Source of the DNA: Flammeovirgaceae bacterium
Lineage (GTDB): Bacteria > Bacteroidota > Bacteroidia > Cytophagales > Cyclobacteriaceae
NCBI GenBank assembly: GCA_016709845.1
Contig: JADJMA010000008.1
Span: 62,001 to 126,000, forward strand
Direction: 5' to 3'
DNA: 64,000 nucleotides
Part shown: positions 18,831 through 28,990 of the stretch, piece after piece
Numbering within the stretch: position 1 is the stretch's first letter
How the letters are laid out: every line of letters begins with the position of its first letter
Position numbers and translations under genes: made by a program
Notes under the pieces: model-generated
Databases searched by the model: none
What the model was told of the DNA's origin: nothing
The model's input: the letters and a program-made list of their open reading frames with translations, nothing else

Positions 18831-18894
18831 TGGTCTGTGTCCTACAGACCATAACAACAAGTTGGATGATTTCGGTCTGTGAGGACACAGACCG
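18831..18894. repeat. Two-palindrome dispersed repeat, copy B
   Basis: Left arm TGGTCTGTGTCCTACAGACCA (18831-18851; quoted as TGGTCTGTGTCC + TACAGACCA) and right arm CGGTCTGTGAGG + ACACAGACCG (18873-18894). The right arm is the reverse complement of the consensus left arm. The spacer shares GATGATTTCGG with copy A. It cuts off the S9 relic and leads into dehydrogenase copy 2. Confidence 0.85.
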
Positions 18895-18920
18895 AGAAAT
18901 TGAGTAAAAAAATTTAGATC

Positions 18921-19803
18921 ATGAAAATAAAAAACATCGCCATAATCGTCACGGGAAATTTAGGCAGTCGCATTGGTTTGCAGGCCGCAATCTCTGAGTA
19001 CAGCGTTATTTTTTATGACATTTCTGATTCTGCTCTTAGCAAAGCGAAAACATCTATTGAAAAAATCTGTAGGCAACTTATTAAAGCTTCTCTGATTACT
19101 GAAACCAAAAAATCAGAAGCGCTTGCAAAAATTGAATACACCACCGATTTGAAAAAAGCCTTAACCGATTGTGACTTTATCAGCGAAAGCGTAACCGAAG
19201 ATTTGGGTATCAAAGAAAAAGTCTGGAAACAAATCGGTGAACTCGCTCCAGCAAAAACAATTTTCACTACCAATACTTCTTATCTTCTTCCGTCACAACT
19301 GGCTAGTATCTCCGGCCGACCGGAAAAACTTTGTGCGTTTCATTTTCACGATGTGTTCTATGCACGGGTGGTGGACATTATGCCGCATGCGGGTACAGAC
19401 TCAACCTTAATTCCAGTGCTTGAAGAATTAGGCAGAAAGCTCAATCAGGTTCCGGTAATTGTGAAAAAGGAATCGCCCGGCTATATTTTTAATTTTATGC
19501 TGATGGCTTTACTTGGCGCTGCTGGAAAATTAAAAACGAAAGACATTGCCGGCATCGAAGATATTGATCGTTCTTGGATGGTAAACTTTCACATGCCTAT
19601 GGGTCCTTTCGGTATTCTTGATAGTATCGGGTTGGATACTGCCTGGCATGTTGTAAAAGAACGCGATGACAGTGCTTCCGCAGGCCTTTGCCTCTTTGCT
19701 TAAAGAATATATAGATCAAGGTAAATTGGGAGAAAAATCTGGTGCTGGATTTTATACCTATCCCAAGCCGGCTTATCACGATGCTGATTTTTTGAAAAGG
19801 TAG
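18921..19803 (+). CDS. 3-hydroxyacyl-CoA dehydrogenase, copy 2 with altered NAD motif
   Basis: Paralogue of the gene at 16566, nearly identical in protein sequence over the C-terminal two thirds. The cofactor loop reads IAIIVTGNLGSRIG: Val replaces the first Gly of GxGxxG, which should weaken NAD binding. Near 19680 an extra C relative to copy 1 shifts the frame and truncates the protein at 19703; removing it restores the shared end (LLKEYIDQGKLGEKSGAGFYTYP) to 19803. Differences between the copies are mostly silent, so both were under selection. Whether this copy is still active is uncertain. Confidence 0.82.
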
Positions 19804-19820
19804 TTTCAAAAATTATTAGA

Positions 19821-20471
19821 ATGAAAGTATTAATCCTATTTTTTATTTCCTTACAGACATTTGTTGGCATAGCGCAAGATGTCCGATCGGGTAGCCACGT
19901 AACCCGTACTGAACGGCTAAAAGGATACTTTGTTAATATAGAAAACGACACCACTACTGTTATTTTTGAAATTCCATTTTTCAGAAATGCAATTGATTAT
20001 GAGCGCATTCAAGGCACCTGGGTTTACAGACTTAAATATTTTGATTCGCTTGGTCATAAGCAAATCTTGAGCCTGTGGCATACCAGGTTTTTCGGATTTC
20101 AATTGCCAGGAGAATTCAAAAATGAATTTATTACGATGGTTGCTTTGACCGATTGGAATCGACAGAAAAAGCATAGTGAGACAGGTACCTTCATGAAACT
20201 TCTGGTTGATGGAAGGCTAAAATGTTTTATCCAGTATAACGATGAGGTGATAGGAGCCACTGGCATCCGCGTTGGGCAAATGATGAAGGCAATTTTTTAT
20301 CAAAAAGGAGACTCTGAGATTGTGCGTGTTAATTTGACAAATTTTAAAAAGCAAATGTCCGAATATCTTGCTGAGAATCCGATTCTTGTTCAGAAAATAA
20401 ACAGCGATGTCTATTCCGCTAAGGACTATGAGCAAATCGCCAGGGATTACAATGCATCGGCTTTGAATTGA
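19821..20471 (+). CDS. Secreted protein of unknown function
   Basis: A 216-residue protein with a signal peptide (MKVLILFFISLQTFVGIAQ) and an intact frame. The mature part begins RSGSHVTRTERLKGYFVNIENDTT and is rich in beta-type residues, ending with a helical tail (YEQIARDYNASALN). It contains no motif I recognise. The start lies 17 bases after the dehydrogenase copy 2, so it is probably co-transcribed. It occupies the position taken by the leucine-rich-repeat gene in the other copy of the duplicated block. Confidence 0.7.
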   Translation: MKVLILFFISLQTFVGIAQDVRSGSHVTRTERLKGYFVNIENDTTTVIFEIPFFRNAIDYERIQGTWVYRLKYFDSLGHKQILSLWHTRFFGFQLPGEFKNEFITMVALTDWNRQKKHSETGTFMKLLVDGRLKCFIQYNDEVIGATGIRVGQMMKAIFYQKGDSEIVRVNLTNFKKQMSEYLAENPILVQKINSDVYSAKDYEQIARDYNASALN

Positions 20472-20585
20472 TTTCTGTAACCGAGCGAATCCGGTCTGGT
20501 AACCTGAAATCATTCCTCACAATGTTAAACGGTATTAGGGAAATCAGTCCATTTTTCTAATTTGTTGACTTAAAGTCCATGAACT

Positions 20586-22576
20586 ATGAAAAAATATCTA
20601 CTTCTCTTACTTGTTCTTCCTTCGCTTGCGTATGCCCAACGCGGAATTACGCCATCCGATATTTATAAAATTCAATCCGTCAGCGACCCGCAAGTTTCGC
20701 CTGATGGAAAGTGGGTAGCCTATGTTTTGTCCAACCCCGATTCTGTAAAAGATAAATCGGATGCGGACATCTGGATGATTAGTTGGGATGGAAAAGAATC
20801 TGTAAAACTTACCGCCAGCAAAGAAGGAGAGAGCCGCCCGCGGTGGACACCCGATGGAAAATACTTAACCTTTCTTTCCTCGCGTTATGAAACAAAGTCC
20901 TCACAAATCTGGCGCATGGATCGCAGAGGTGGTGAAGCAGAAAAGTTGACTGAATTAAAATACAGTATCAGCGATTATGTGTGGAGCCCGGATTCAAAGA
21001 AGATTGCTTTAATAATCAAAGATCAGGAATCCAGTGATGAAACCGACAAAAAGAAAACGGCTAAACCGATTATGATCGATCGATATCATTTCAAGCAAGA
21101 TGGCCTGGGTTACTTAGAGCGTAAACGCAATCATCTTTATGTGTTTGATGTTGAAACCAAAAAATTAGATACACTGACGAAAGGAGATTTTGATGAAGGC
21201 AATCCGGTGTGGTCACCGGACAGCAAGAAAATTGCATTTGTGAGTAATCGCACCTCCGACCCCGATCGCAATGGCAACAGCGACTTGTGGGTGATGGAAG
21301 TAAAGAAAGACGCAGCATTAAAGCAACTTACTACCTGGCAAGATAGCGACACAAGCCCGGCTTGGAGCCCTGATGGAAAATGGATTGCGTACTTGAAATC
21401 GCAAACACCAGAATATGATATTTATGATCAACCACAAATTGCATTAATTCCGGCTGAAGGGGGTACGCCTAAAATCCTCAATGCAACATTAGATCGTGAT
21501 GTATCGGGACCGCGTTGGTCGGCCGATAGCAAATCGGTGTGGGTTACTGTGAAGATGATCGAAGAAGTCATGTCACTTCATTCGATTTGAATGGAAATAA
21601 AAAATTATTACAAAAGGCGATCGGGTATTTGGTTCTTTACTACAAGGGGCAGGAAACACCTGGGTTACACTTTCCAGTGACCCAGCAACACCTAATGAAA
21701 TTTATGTGATTGAAAATGAAACTCCGCGTAGGCTCACACACATTCACGATGAGTTTTTTAAATCGCTACAACTTGCATCCGTAGAAGCCTATGATTCGAA
21801 AAGTAAAGACGGCACCACCGTTGGCAACTTTCTTTTTTGGCCCGCGGGGAAATCTAAGGATCAAAAGCTTCCCTTGATTTTGTGGATTCATGGAGGACCT
21901 ACTTCACAAGATGATTTTTCTTTTGATTTGATTCCGCAAATTTTTGCTGCTCAAGGGTATGCAGTTGCCACCGTAAATTATCGCGGTAGTAATGGGCGCG
22001 GCATGGCTTACAGCAAAGCAATCTCTGGTGATTGGGGGAATAAAGAAGTGGTTGATATTATAGGAGCTACGGATCACCTGATTAAAATCGGTAAAGCGGA
22101 TCCTAATAAATTAGGTATTGGTGGTTGGAGTTATGGAGGCATTCTTACTGATTATGTTACCGCTACAGATCCTCGCTTTATAGCAGCGGCCAGTGGTGCG
22201 GGTAGTGCCATGCAATTGTCGATGTATGGTACCGATCAATACACGATTCAATATGAAACAGAATTAGGGGTGCCGTGGAAAAACATGGACAAGTGGATGA
22301 AAGTATCCTATCCGTTTTGAATGTAGAAAAATTAAAGCACCCACGCTTTACATGGTAGGCGAAGAAGATTTTAATGTACCCGCTGCCGGAGGCGAACAAA
22401 TGTATCAGGCACTTAAAACGTTAGGGGTGCCCACACAGTTTATTGTTTACCCCGGTCAGAACCATGGGCTTGCTGTACCGAGTTATCAGAAAGACAGATA
22501 CACACGCTACCTTGATTGGTTTAATAAATATCTCAAGTCTGATCAGATGAATGAGAAGCTGCCGAAGAAGAAGTGA
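20586..22576 (+). CDS. S9-family serine peptidase, exported (two frame breaks)
   Basis: Prolyl-oligopeptidase family enzyme of about 660 residues. A signal peptide (MKKYLLLLLVLPSLAYAQ) is followed by a beta-propeller of PD40-type repeats (VSPDGKWVAYVLS, WTPDGKYLTFLSS, WSPDSKKIALI, WSPDGKWIAYL), then an alpha/beta-hydrolase domain with LILWIHGGP, the nucleophile GGWSYGG, the acid GEEDFNVP and the base QNHGL. One-base losses near 21553 and 22315 break the frame. It likely releases dipeptides or cleaves short peptides in the periplasm. A 5' relic of a sister gene lies at 18664. Confidence 0.93.
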
Positions 22577-22620
22577 TTTTTATTTGAAAATGGTTCGCGT
22601 AGCAAGCGCTCAAGTCCCCC

Positions 22621-22671
22621 GGTCTGTATCCTTACAGACCGAAACTTTTGTGTTCGGTGAGGACACAGACC
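22621..22671. repeat. Two-palindrome dispersed repeat, copy C
   Basis: Left arm GGTCTGTATCCTTACAGACC (22621-22640) and a right arm lacking three bases (CGG-GTGAGGACACAGACC type, 22655-22671). It lies 45 bases after the S9 peptidase stop. Confidence 0.8.
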
Positions 22672-22794
22672 ACGGTTAAAGCACGCTAAGAATTTTTCCT
22701 CTTGGAGTAGTTTACCTTTACGTTCTCTGCGTGAATGCATTTGTTAAGTTTGGCAAGAAAGATTCCCTATCTTTAGTAAGCAAATTTTAATTCG

Positions 22795-24914
22795 ATGAAA
22801 AAACTCTTCTACACCCTTCTCCTTTTTACGCTTACCATTAGTTGCAAAAATGAAAAACCCCTCGGTTGGATTGACGAGGCTCGGGTATTAAACCGGGATG
22901 CAAAAGACTGGGTAACCTTAGGTGGTGATTATATGATGCAACACTACTCACCACTTAATTTGATCAACAAAGAAAATGTGAGTGACCTTGGCTTTGCGTG
23001 GGAGTACGATGCGAGTACTTATATCGGCAATGTGCCGCGCGGGTTAGAAGCAACTCCCATTGTTGTTGATGGAATTATGTACACCTCGGGTGCGTGGGGT
23101 GCTGTGTATGCGTTAGATGGGAAAACCGGAAAAGAACTCTGGACATACAAACCAAAAGTGGATGCATCGTATGCGCGTAGAGCTTGCTGCGATGCGGTGA
23201 ATCGTGGGTTAGCCGTGTGGGAAGGAAAAGTTTATGTAGGCACACTCGATGGCTACCTGGCTTGTCTTGATGCAAAGGATGGTAAAGTATTATGGAATAA
23301 AGACACATTTACCGATAGAACAAAGGGATATACGATTACAAGTCCGCCACAAGTTGCTGGTAAGATTGTGATGGTTGGAAACTCGGGTGCTGAGTATGGC
23401 GTGCGTGGTTATGTTACTGCTTATGATCTTATAACCGGTGAAGAAAAATGGCGCTTTTGGATTGTGTCCGGTGATCCAAAGAATGGTTATGAAACTCCAG
23501 AAATGGAAATGGCTGCTAAAACATGGGATCCAAATTCTGCGTGGGAAACAGGAGTAGGGGGTACGGCCTGGGGCGAGTCGGCTTACGATCCTGAATTCAA
23601 TTTACTTTATATAGGTACAGGCAACTCAACTCCTTATCCCATTTGGTATCGGAGCCCATCGGGTGGAGATAATTTATTTTTGTCATCCATCATTGCCATC
23701 AATCCCGATAACGGAAGAATGGTGTGGCACTATCAAACAACACCTTCCGAGCTTTGGGACTATACGGCTACGCAAAATATTGTCTTAGCTAATCTTAAGA
23801 TTGAAAACAAAGAGCGAAAGGTTTTAATGATGGCACCTAAGAATGGATTTTATTACGTGTTGGATCGCGCAACGGGTGAACTGATCTCCGCAGAAAAATA
23901 TACACGTGTTAATTGGGCTAGTCATGTTGATTTAAAAACCGGCCGACCTGTGCTAACCGAACAAGGGGGTTGGTATAACGACAATCCGAAATTGGTAATT
24001 CCTTATTTAGGTGGAGGCCATGTGTGGCAGCCCATGTCATTCAATCCAACAACGGGTTTGGTTTATATTCCTGAGCGTTCTGTGCCGCAAGTATTCAAAG
24101 CATTTGTGCCATACAAATACCGAGATGATGTGGATAACACCGCCATTGATTATGGAGAGATGTATAAGTTCAATAAAAATGTTCCTGAACAAATTAAATC
24201 AGCGGAAGACACCTTACGCACGGAAAGTTTATTAGCATGGAATCCGGTAACGCAAAAAGTAGCGTGGAAATTTCCGGATGGTGGACCTGATGGAGGCACC
24301 ATGTCGACACCTGATTTAGTTTTTCAAGGCACGCGCACCGGATATTTAAATGTGCATGATGCCCGCACCGGAAAAAACTGAAAGAGATTTTTACGGGCAA
24401 TGGTATTATGGCCGCGCCCACAACCTATAGTATTGATGGCGAACAATACATAGCGGTGATGGCTGGCTATGGTGGTGCCGAAACGTATGGGTACTTGTCC
24501 GATGGCGTAATCTTTAAGTATAAAAATATGGGGCGCATTCTTGCTTTCAAATTAGGCGGCAGTGAAACTCCGCTTCCGCCCGAACAAGTTGTGATCAAAA
24601 CACCTGAGCCACCCGAAACAAAAATCAAAGAGGAGTTAATTGCTAAAGGAGCTTCTGTTTATGTTGCGTATTGCGAAACGTGCCATGGTGGGTTCGGGGA
24701 TAAGCATTTCTCTCAGCATCCTGATCTTTCGAAACTGGTTCTCGCCAAGCATCAGGTATTTAATGATATTGTACTAAAAGGAATTCTATCAGAGAATGGA
24801 ATGGCTAACTTCAGTAACTCGTTGAGCAAAGACGATGTGGAAGCTATTCACAATTTTCTTTTGAAGAAGCAGACCGAGTTGTATAAGAAACAAGAGGCGA
24901 AGTCAGTAAACTGA
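22795..24914 (+). CDS. Quinohemoprotein alcohol dehydrogenase-like lipoprotein (PQQ plus cytochrome c)
   Basis: PQQ-dependent dehydrogenase of about 706 residues. The lipobox LTISC anchors it in the envelope. The propeller carries the adjacent-cysteine motif RACCDAVNRG near residue 125, typical of PQQ alcohol dehydrogenases, tryptophan-docking repeats (GKELWTYKP, GEEKWRFW, GRMVWHYQ), and ELWDYTATQN with the likely catalytic Asp. A C-terminal cytochrome c domain has YCETCHGG (CxxCH) and a late Met. One A is missing in the run 24372-24377; adding it joins TGKKLKEIFTGNG. Such enzymes oxidise alcohols or aldehydes and pass electrons to the heme. Confidence 0.93.
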
Positions 24915-24941
24915 TCTATTCACTTTTGCTTCATTACCCAA

Positions 24942-25007
24942 GGAATGTGTCCTCACAGTCCATCAAAATAAATGCAATCAGGTTTCGATCTATGGTGACA
25001 CAGACCG
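24942..25007. repeat. Two-palindrome dispersed repeat, copy D (degenerate)
   Basis: Left arm GGAATGTGTCCTCACAGTCC and right arm CGATCTATGGTGACACAGACC. The spacer shares AAATGCAATCAGGTTTC with copy E (AAATACAATCAGGTTTC), which makes D and E a subfamily distinct from A and B. Confidence 0.7.
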
Positions 25008-25099
25008 AGGTTTTTGGAGTTATATGAAGCCTGAATTGAAGTTCCCAAAATAAAGATCAAAGATTTTAGACGATAATCTTCCTAATCACAATACCTAAT

Positions 25100-26428
25100 C
25101 TATCGGATGTTATATCCATTCACCGGGCCTCCGTGTAAGAATCTTTCAGGAGTCATCACGCCATCTTTTTTAAAAACCTCACCATCTTTCATAACAAATT
25201 TTACAGTGCGCAAGGCATCAATTTGTTCCAGCGGATTGCCCTCTACTGCAATGAAGTCGGCAGCGAGGCCAACTTTAATTGGTCCCCGCGTGGCTTCAGT
25301 CTCGCTGCACTTATAACCATTAATAGTCATGGCTCTCAAAATATCAGCATTGGGAATTTTAGCAGCCTTCCATGTTTCAATAAATTCAATTGCTACCTCA
25401 CCTCTGGTTTTACCGGGCACATAGTAGTCGGCATCGGTTGAGTAAGTTAAAGGAACTTTGTTTTCATACGCATTTTTCAATAGCGCTACAGTTTTAGCAT
25501 AACGTTCGGGTGTAGTGTGTTCTGATAACGAAAGTGGTGTTTCCGTTCCCGCACGCCAGATACCTTTCTTCGCCATGAGCTTATGTAGCTCGTCTGTCAT
25601 TCCTGAATCATGTGCGATAGACCAGATACCAGCATTTATTGCTCTTCTCGCACCATCCACTGTTTGGCAATGGCCTTCTACTTTCATTCCTGCTCTGGCC
25701 GATTCATCAATGACTAATTTAATATTCTCTTCTGAGTATCCCCAAGGTTTACAGTCCACACAAATTTTAATCACCTTCGCTCCGTATAACATGTTTTGGT
25801 GTATGGCCTTAATAATTTCATCAGGCGTATCTGCATCGAGATACTCTGGATATACAATATTCTTTTCACCCATTTCAGGGGTAGGCCAGAACTGCCCGCC
25901 CATACCGCCAATGATAATGCCCGAGTTAATTATTTTAGGTCCAGGAATCCAACCTTGCTCAATAGCCAGTCGGAGGGCTGTATCAGCATAGTTGCCATTG
26001 TTGCCCATGTCTCGCACAATAGTAAATCCGGAAGAGAGCATTTGCATTCCGTTAGAAGCTGCCTGAATCGCGCGCAAAGCAGTACTTTCTGTTATATAGG
26101 TATTATAGTAAATGTTTCTTTCTGGCATCACTTTATAGGTAAGTGCAAGGTGATTGTGGGCATCCACCAATCCAGGCAATAGGGTTAAGCCAGAAAGGTC
26201 AATCAGTGTTGCCCCTTTTGGTATTTCAATGTTCGCGCCAATAGCTTTGAATTTTCCGTTTTCAATAAGGATTATCTGGTTTGAAAGAATGGTGCCACTT
26301 TCTGGGTCAATTAATCGACCGGCTTTAACGGCTGTGATAGAAACAGATTGTGCATGCAAGAGGTGAACGTTAAAAATGCATATTACACAAATTGAAAAGG
26401 CTGCAAGTAAGAGTGATTTTACTTTCAT
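25100..26428 (-). CDS. Exported metal-dependent amidohydrolase
   Basis: Amidohydrolase superfamily protein (imidazolonepropionase/prolidase-like branch) of 442 residues with a signal peptide ending LLHAQ. The metal motif DAHNH lies near residue 90, the bridging-Lys strand is AKVIKICVD, metal His residues are in EGHCQT and IAHDSG, and the late Asp is in TYSTDADYY. The small beta-domain is completed at both ends (AGRLIDPESGTILSNQ and AVEGNPLEQIDALRTVKFVMKDG). The frame is intact. Members hydrolyse dipeptides, imides or cyclic amides; the substrate cannot be told. Confidence 0.9.
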   Translation of the reverse strand: MKVKSLLLAAFSICVICIFNVHLLHAQSVSITAVKAGRLIDPESGTILSNQIILIENGKFKAIGANIEIPKGATLIDLSGLTLLPGLVDAHNHLALTYKVMPERNIYYNTYITESTALRAIQAASNGMQMLSSGFTIVRDMGNNGNYADTALRLAIEQGWIPGPKIINSGIIIGGMGGQFWPTPEMGEKNIVYPEYLDADTPDEIIKAIHQNMLYGAKVIKICVDCKPWGYSEENIKLVIDESARAGMKVEGHCQTVDGARRAINAGIWSIAHDSGMTDELHKLMAKKGIWRAGTETPLSLSEHTTPERYAKTVALLKNAYENKVPLTYSTDADYYVPGKTRGEVAIEFIETWKAAKIPNADILRAMTINGYKCSETEATRGPIKVGLAADFIAVEGNPLEQIDALRTVKFVMKDGEVFKKDGVMTPERFLHGGPVNGYNIR

Positions 26429-26547
26429 GGTAGAGTGGGTTAGTTGCTAAACGTACAGAAAATTCCGGTTGATTGAAAGGTGAATTACTTGAGTATAAAG
26501 TAAAGGCAAAAATAAAAAATTTGGGGCGATCAACTTTTCTATTACCA

Positions 26548-26600
26548 TGAACTGTGTCCTCACAGTCCATTTAAGATAAATACAATCAGGTTTCCTATCT
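26548..26600. repeat. Two-palindrome dispersed repeat, copy E (right arm eroded)
   Basis: Left arm TGAACTGTGTCCTCACAGTCC (split TGAACTGTGTCC + TCACAGTCC) and the D-type spacer are clear. The right arm is reduced to CTATCTGTT. Confidence 0.65.
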
Positions 26601-26667
26601 GTTAAACGCGAAGCAGGAGCCAATACCACTTCTCCAAGAGATTGTTACAATATCCGAAACGGAATAG

Positions 26668-27812
26668 TTACCACCTTGATGTTTCGAAGACCGTATGGAA
26701 GATCAAGATAATAGATCCGGCTACAAGAATAGCCCTTTCAATAATTGTCCTTTTGGTAAAATAGAGAATCGCTGTCAGTGTTAAACTAATAAGGCGAAAC
26801 AGATTTTCAACATCAAACAACTTTTGCTCCATCAGATTGGCCGTAATAGCATTGGCTAACAAGGTGAAACCAAAAAGCAAATAGGTAATTTTTTTATGTG
26901 ATAGAAAAAAAGCCTTTAGATCAATGGCATTACTTTCCTTAAAAATCGGAAATAAAACAGCGGTAAGGAAATAGAACGATAACGGGACCCATAATGACAA
27001 TATGAAGAACTTAATGTTAAGTGAAATGAATTTTTCTCGTGGCCACGATCCTGTCCAGAAATCCAACAATAAAAGGAAAGCCAGAAATGTCCAGGCTAAA
27101 TGATCTTTGCTAAAGTTTATTCTATTAAATTTTGAAATCATTAGTCCCCATCCTCCCATAAAACGGGAGGCAATAGAACCATATACAAAGGCTATAAAAC
27201 TTGTAAGATATTCAGTCAGTGAAAATCCATTAATATTATTGTTCAATATGATTGGTTGCCGCCAGATATGGAAGAGAAGCATTAACCAGGCAATTGCTAA
27301 TATAGACCGATGTAGAAAAGTTGATGAAGTAAAATATCCAATCAATGCAAATGAAATTGCGATACTGTTGAGATAGAAGTTAGCCTCGAAAAGGTGTTTA
27401 AAGTAATAATCGTTAATAAGAAAAGTGAGAAATAGACCTATAAGGAGAAGGTAGTTGCGTTTTCGGATCGATTGAAAATATTTTTGTAAATCAAGAAACC
27501 GATCGTCAATTAACGGTGGAAAAAGAAGAACCGAGATAAGATATAAGAATATGGGAGGGAGTAGAGATATGTAATAAAGAAGATTTTCGTGGGTATAATT
27601 TCCTTTAATCCAAGACCCCCACCAGTTATCGATAAGAAGGAAAAATAGAAATATAGTCCAGAACAGATGCTCTTACTAAATTTAATAGAATCACGAAAAT
27701 TTATCATGGCTCCCCAACCGGAGAAAAACCGTGTTGCTACATATCCGTAAATAAATGCTGTAAAGACCGAGAGATATTCAACTATGGTGAATGAATTAAT
27801 CGAGTCTTCCAT
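26668..27812 (-). CDS. Internally duplicated polytopic membrane protein, unknown function
   Basis: The merged gene (one or two one-base losses near 27620-27660 and 27530) encodes about 380 residues made of two halves of about 190. Both halves begin with FTIVEYLSVFTAFIYGYVATRF or FSLTEYLTSFIAFVYGSIASRF (each quoted in part), then a GWGxMI motif, an FSK stretch, a W-rich segment (WGSW, WTGSW), and further hydrophobic helices. Each half would have about six membrane segments. No family is recognised. An internal duplication of this type is common in transporters, but no transport motif is visible. Confidence 0.65.
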
Positions 27813-27872
27813 AAACGTGAGTTTACAAGAAATCAGTTATGTTAATTGCGAAGTCAAAAGCAATAGAGAAAC

Positions 27873-28817
27873 TCACCACTTTTCCAATCCCAATAATTTT
27901 TTTCCCAACACAGTGAGCTCAGCAGTTTTGTATTTTGTTTGTTCCCACTTGCGTGGATCACCAGGAAAAGCATATCCTTCGGGCGCGATGCGGTGTTGCC
28001 AGGAGTTAATGCGCCATTGACGCAGCGTTTCATTTTCTTCTTCCGCGGGCATCATAGATACATATTGCGCTATGCGAACTTTGTCTTTTGAATTATTCGG
28101 ACGAATACCATGAGGTTCCAGACTATTAAAGATCAGTAAATCTCCAGCTTCTAATTTTACTTTTACTTTCACTTTTTCAAAACCACTTACGTCAGGTTTA
28201 AAATAATCGCGATCGGCAGGCTGTGTCAACTTCCAGGTATCATAATTTCTATACAAATCGGGGATGCATTGAAAGCCACCCATGTTTTCATCCATTTGAT
28301 CCGCTAAGGCAATTACGCCTTGTACATTTTGTGGCTTTGTTTCAGGATCATAGTCCCAATGAATAAATCCTTTATACTCAAACCCCGGCCGTATGGGCAA
28401 GTTGAGATTGGCGCGATCAATGGTGCACCATAATTTTTCAGTTCCCCAGATATCAACGAAGGCATCGTACAGGCGCTGAACGGAACGGTTGTCCCACAGA
28501 TATTGGTGATTGTAGATTTCAACCATGCCGGTATTGACAAGCTCTTTCATTTCCATAGTGGCGCGGGGTGGTGCATACCAGGTTGACGGATCATTTGGAT
28601 CTTTTTCTTCAAACTCCCATACCAGATTTACTAACCGCTCGCAATTTTCTTTTGGCACGGCATTCTTGATAACGACATAGCCCTGATCTATCCAGAATTT
28701 CCAATCGGCTTCGGATAATACCCGCAGCGGTTTACCATTCGAGCGCTCATTAAGTTTGAAAGTACTAGACTTAGCTACTGAGGGGTTGCCCGGAATTTCT
28801 TTATGTGCAGGGGCCAT
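27873..28817 (-). CDS. Phytanoyl-CoA dioxygenase (PhyH) family oxygenase
   Basis: Non-heme Fe(II)/2-oxoglutarate-dependent oxygenase of 314 residues. The iron site is the HxD of FIHWDYD near residue 165 with the distal His of EPHGIRPN near 245; the Arg in that motif binds 2-oxoglutarate. GDLLIFNSLEPHG is the typical late strand. QYVSMMPAEEENETLR and the C-terminal segment are common in the bacterial PhyH group. The frame is intact; the ATG at 28817 is preferred, although short ATGs in other frames lie upstream. The substrate may be a lipid or a small polar compound and cannot be inferred. Confidence 0.9.
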   Translation of the reverse strand: MAPAHKEIPGNPSVAKSSTFKLNERSNGKPLRVLSEADWKFWIDQGYVVIKNAVPKENCERLVNLVWEFEEKDPNDPSTWYAPPRATMEMKELVNTGMVEIYNHQYLWDNRSVQRLYDAFVDIWGTEKLWCTIDRANLNLPIRPGFEYKGFIHWDYDPETKPQNVQGVIALADQMDENMGGFQCIPDLYRNYDTWKLTQPADRDYFKPDVSGFEKVKVKVKLEAGDLLIFNSLEPHGIRPNNSKDKVRIAQYVSMMPAEEENETLRQWRINSWQHRIAPEGYAFPGDPRKWEQTKYKTAELTVLGKKLLGLEKW

Positions 28818-28966
28818 TGTGGATTCATGGTGGCCATGGTTGCGATTTTCTTTTCCATGATGGTAAGGTTTAGTATTTCAAGATAACCAACCCCTTTTAC
28901 ATTATGAAGTGTTAAGGAAACAATTTAGGGGCACCTAAACAGATGACGATGTTCCAAACCATCGAC

Positions 28967-28974
28967 TATCTTTG
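28967..28974 (+). promoter_or_regulatory. Bacteroidota -7 box (TATCTTTG) before the DUF2721 gene
   Basis: Matches the TAnnTTTG consensus. It lies inside the longest reading frame, 17 bases before the ATG at 28991, and so favours that start over the ATG at 28943. Confidence 0.5.
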
Positions 28975-28990
28975 TTTTCAAATATTAGTT

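Noticed and set aside
20586..22576. Pseudogene status of the full-length S9 peptidase
   Set aside because: Catalytic Ser, Asp and His and the propeller are all kept; only two single-base breaks are present.
16461..26600. CRISPR array
   Set aside because: Repeats are spaced by 2-4 kb, sit between genes and have internal symmetry; no regular spacers or cas genes are present.
28943..28990. Longer DUF2721 start at 28943
   Set aside because: A TATCTTTG promoter box lies inside the extension, and the family begins with LTTPALLFP right after the ATG at 28991.
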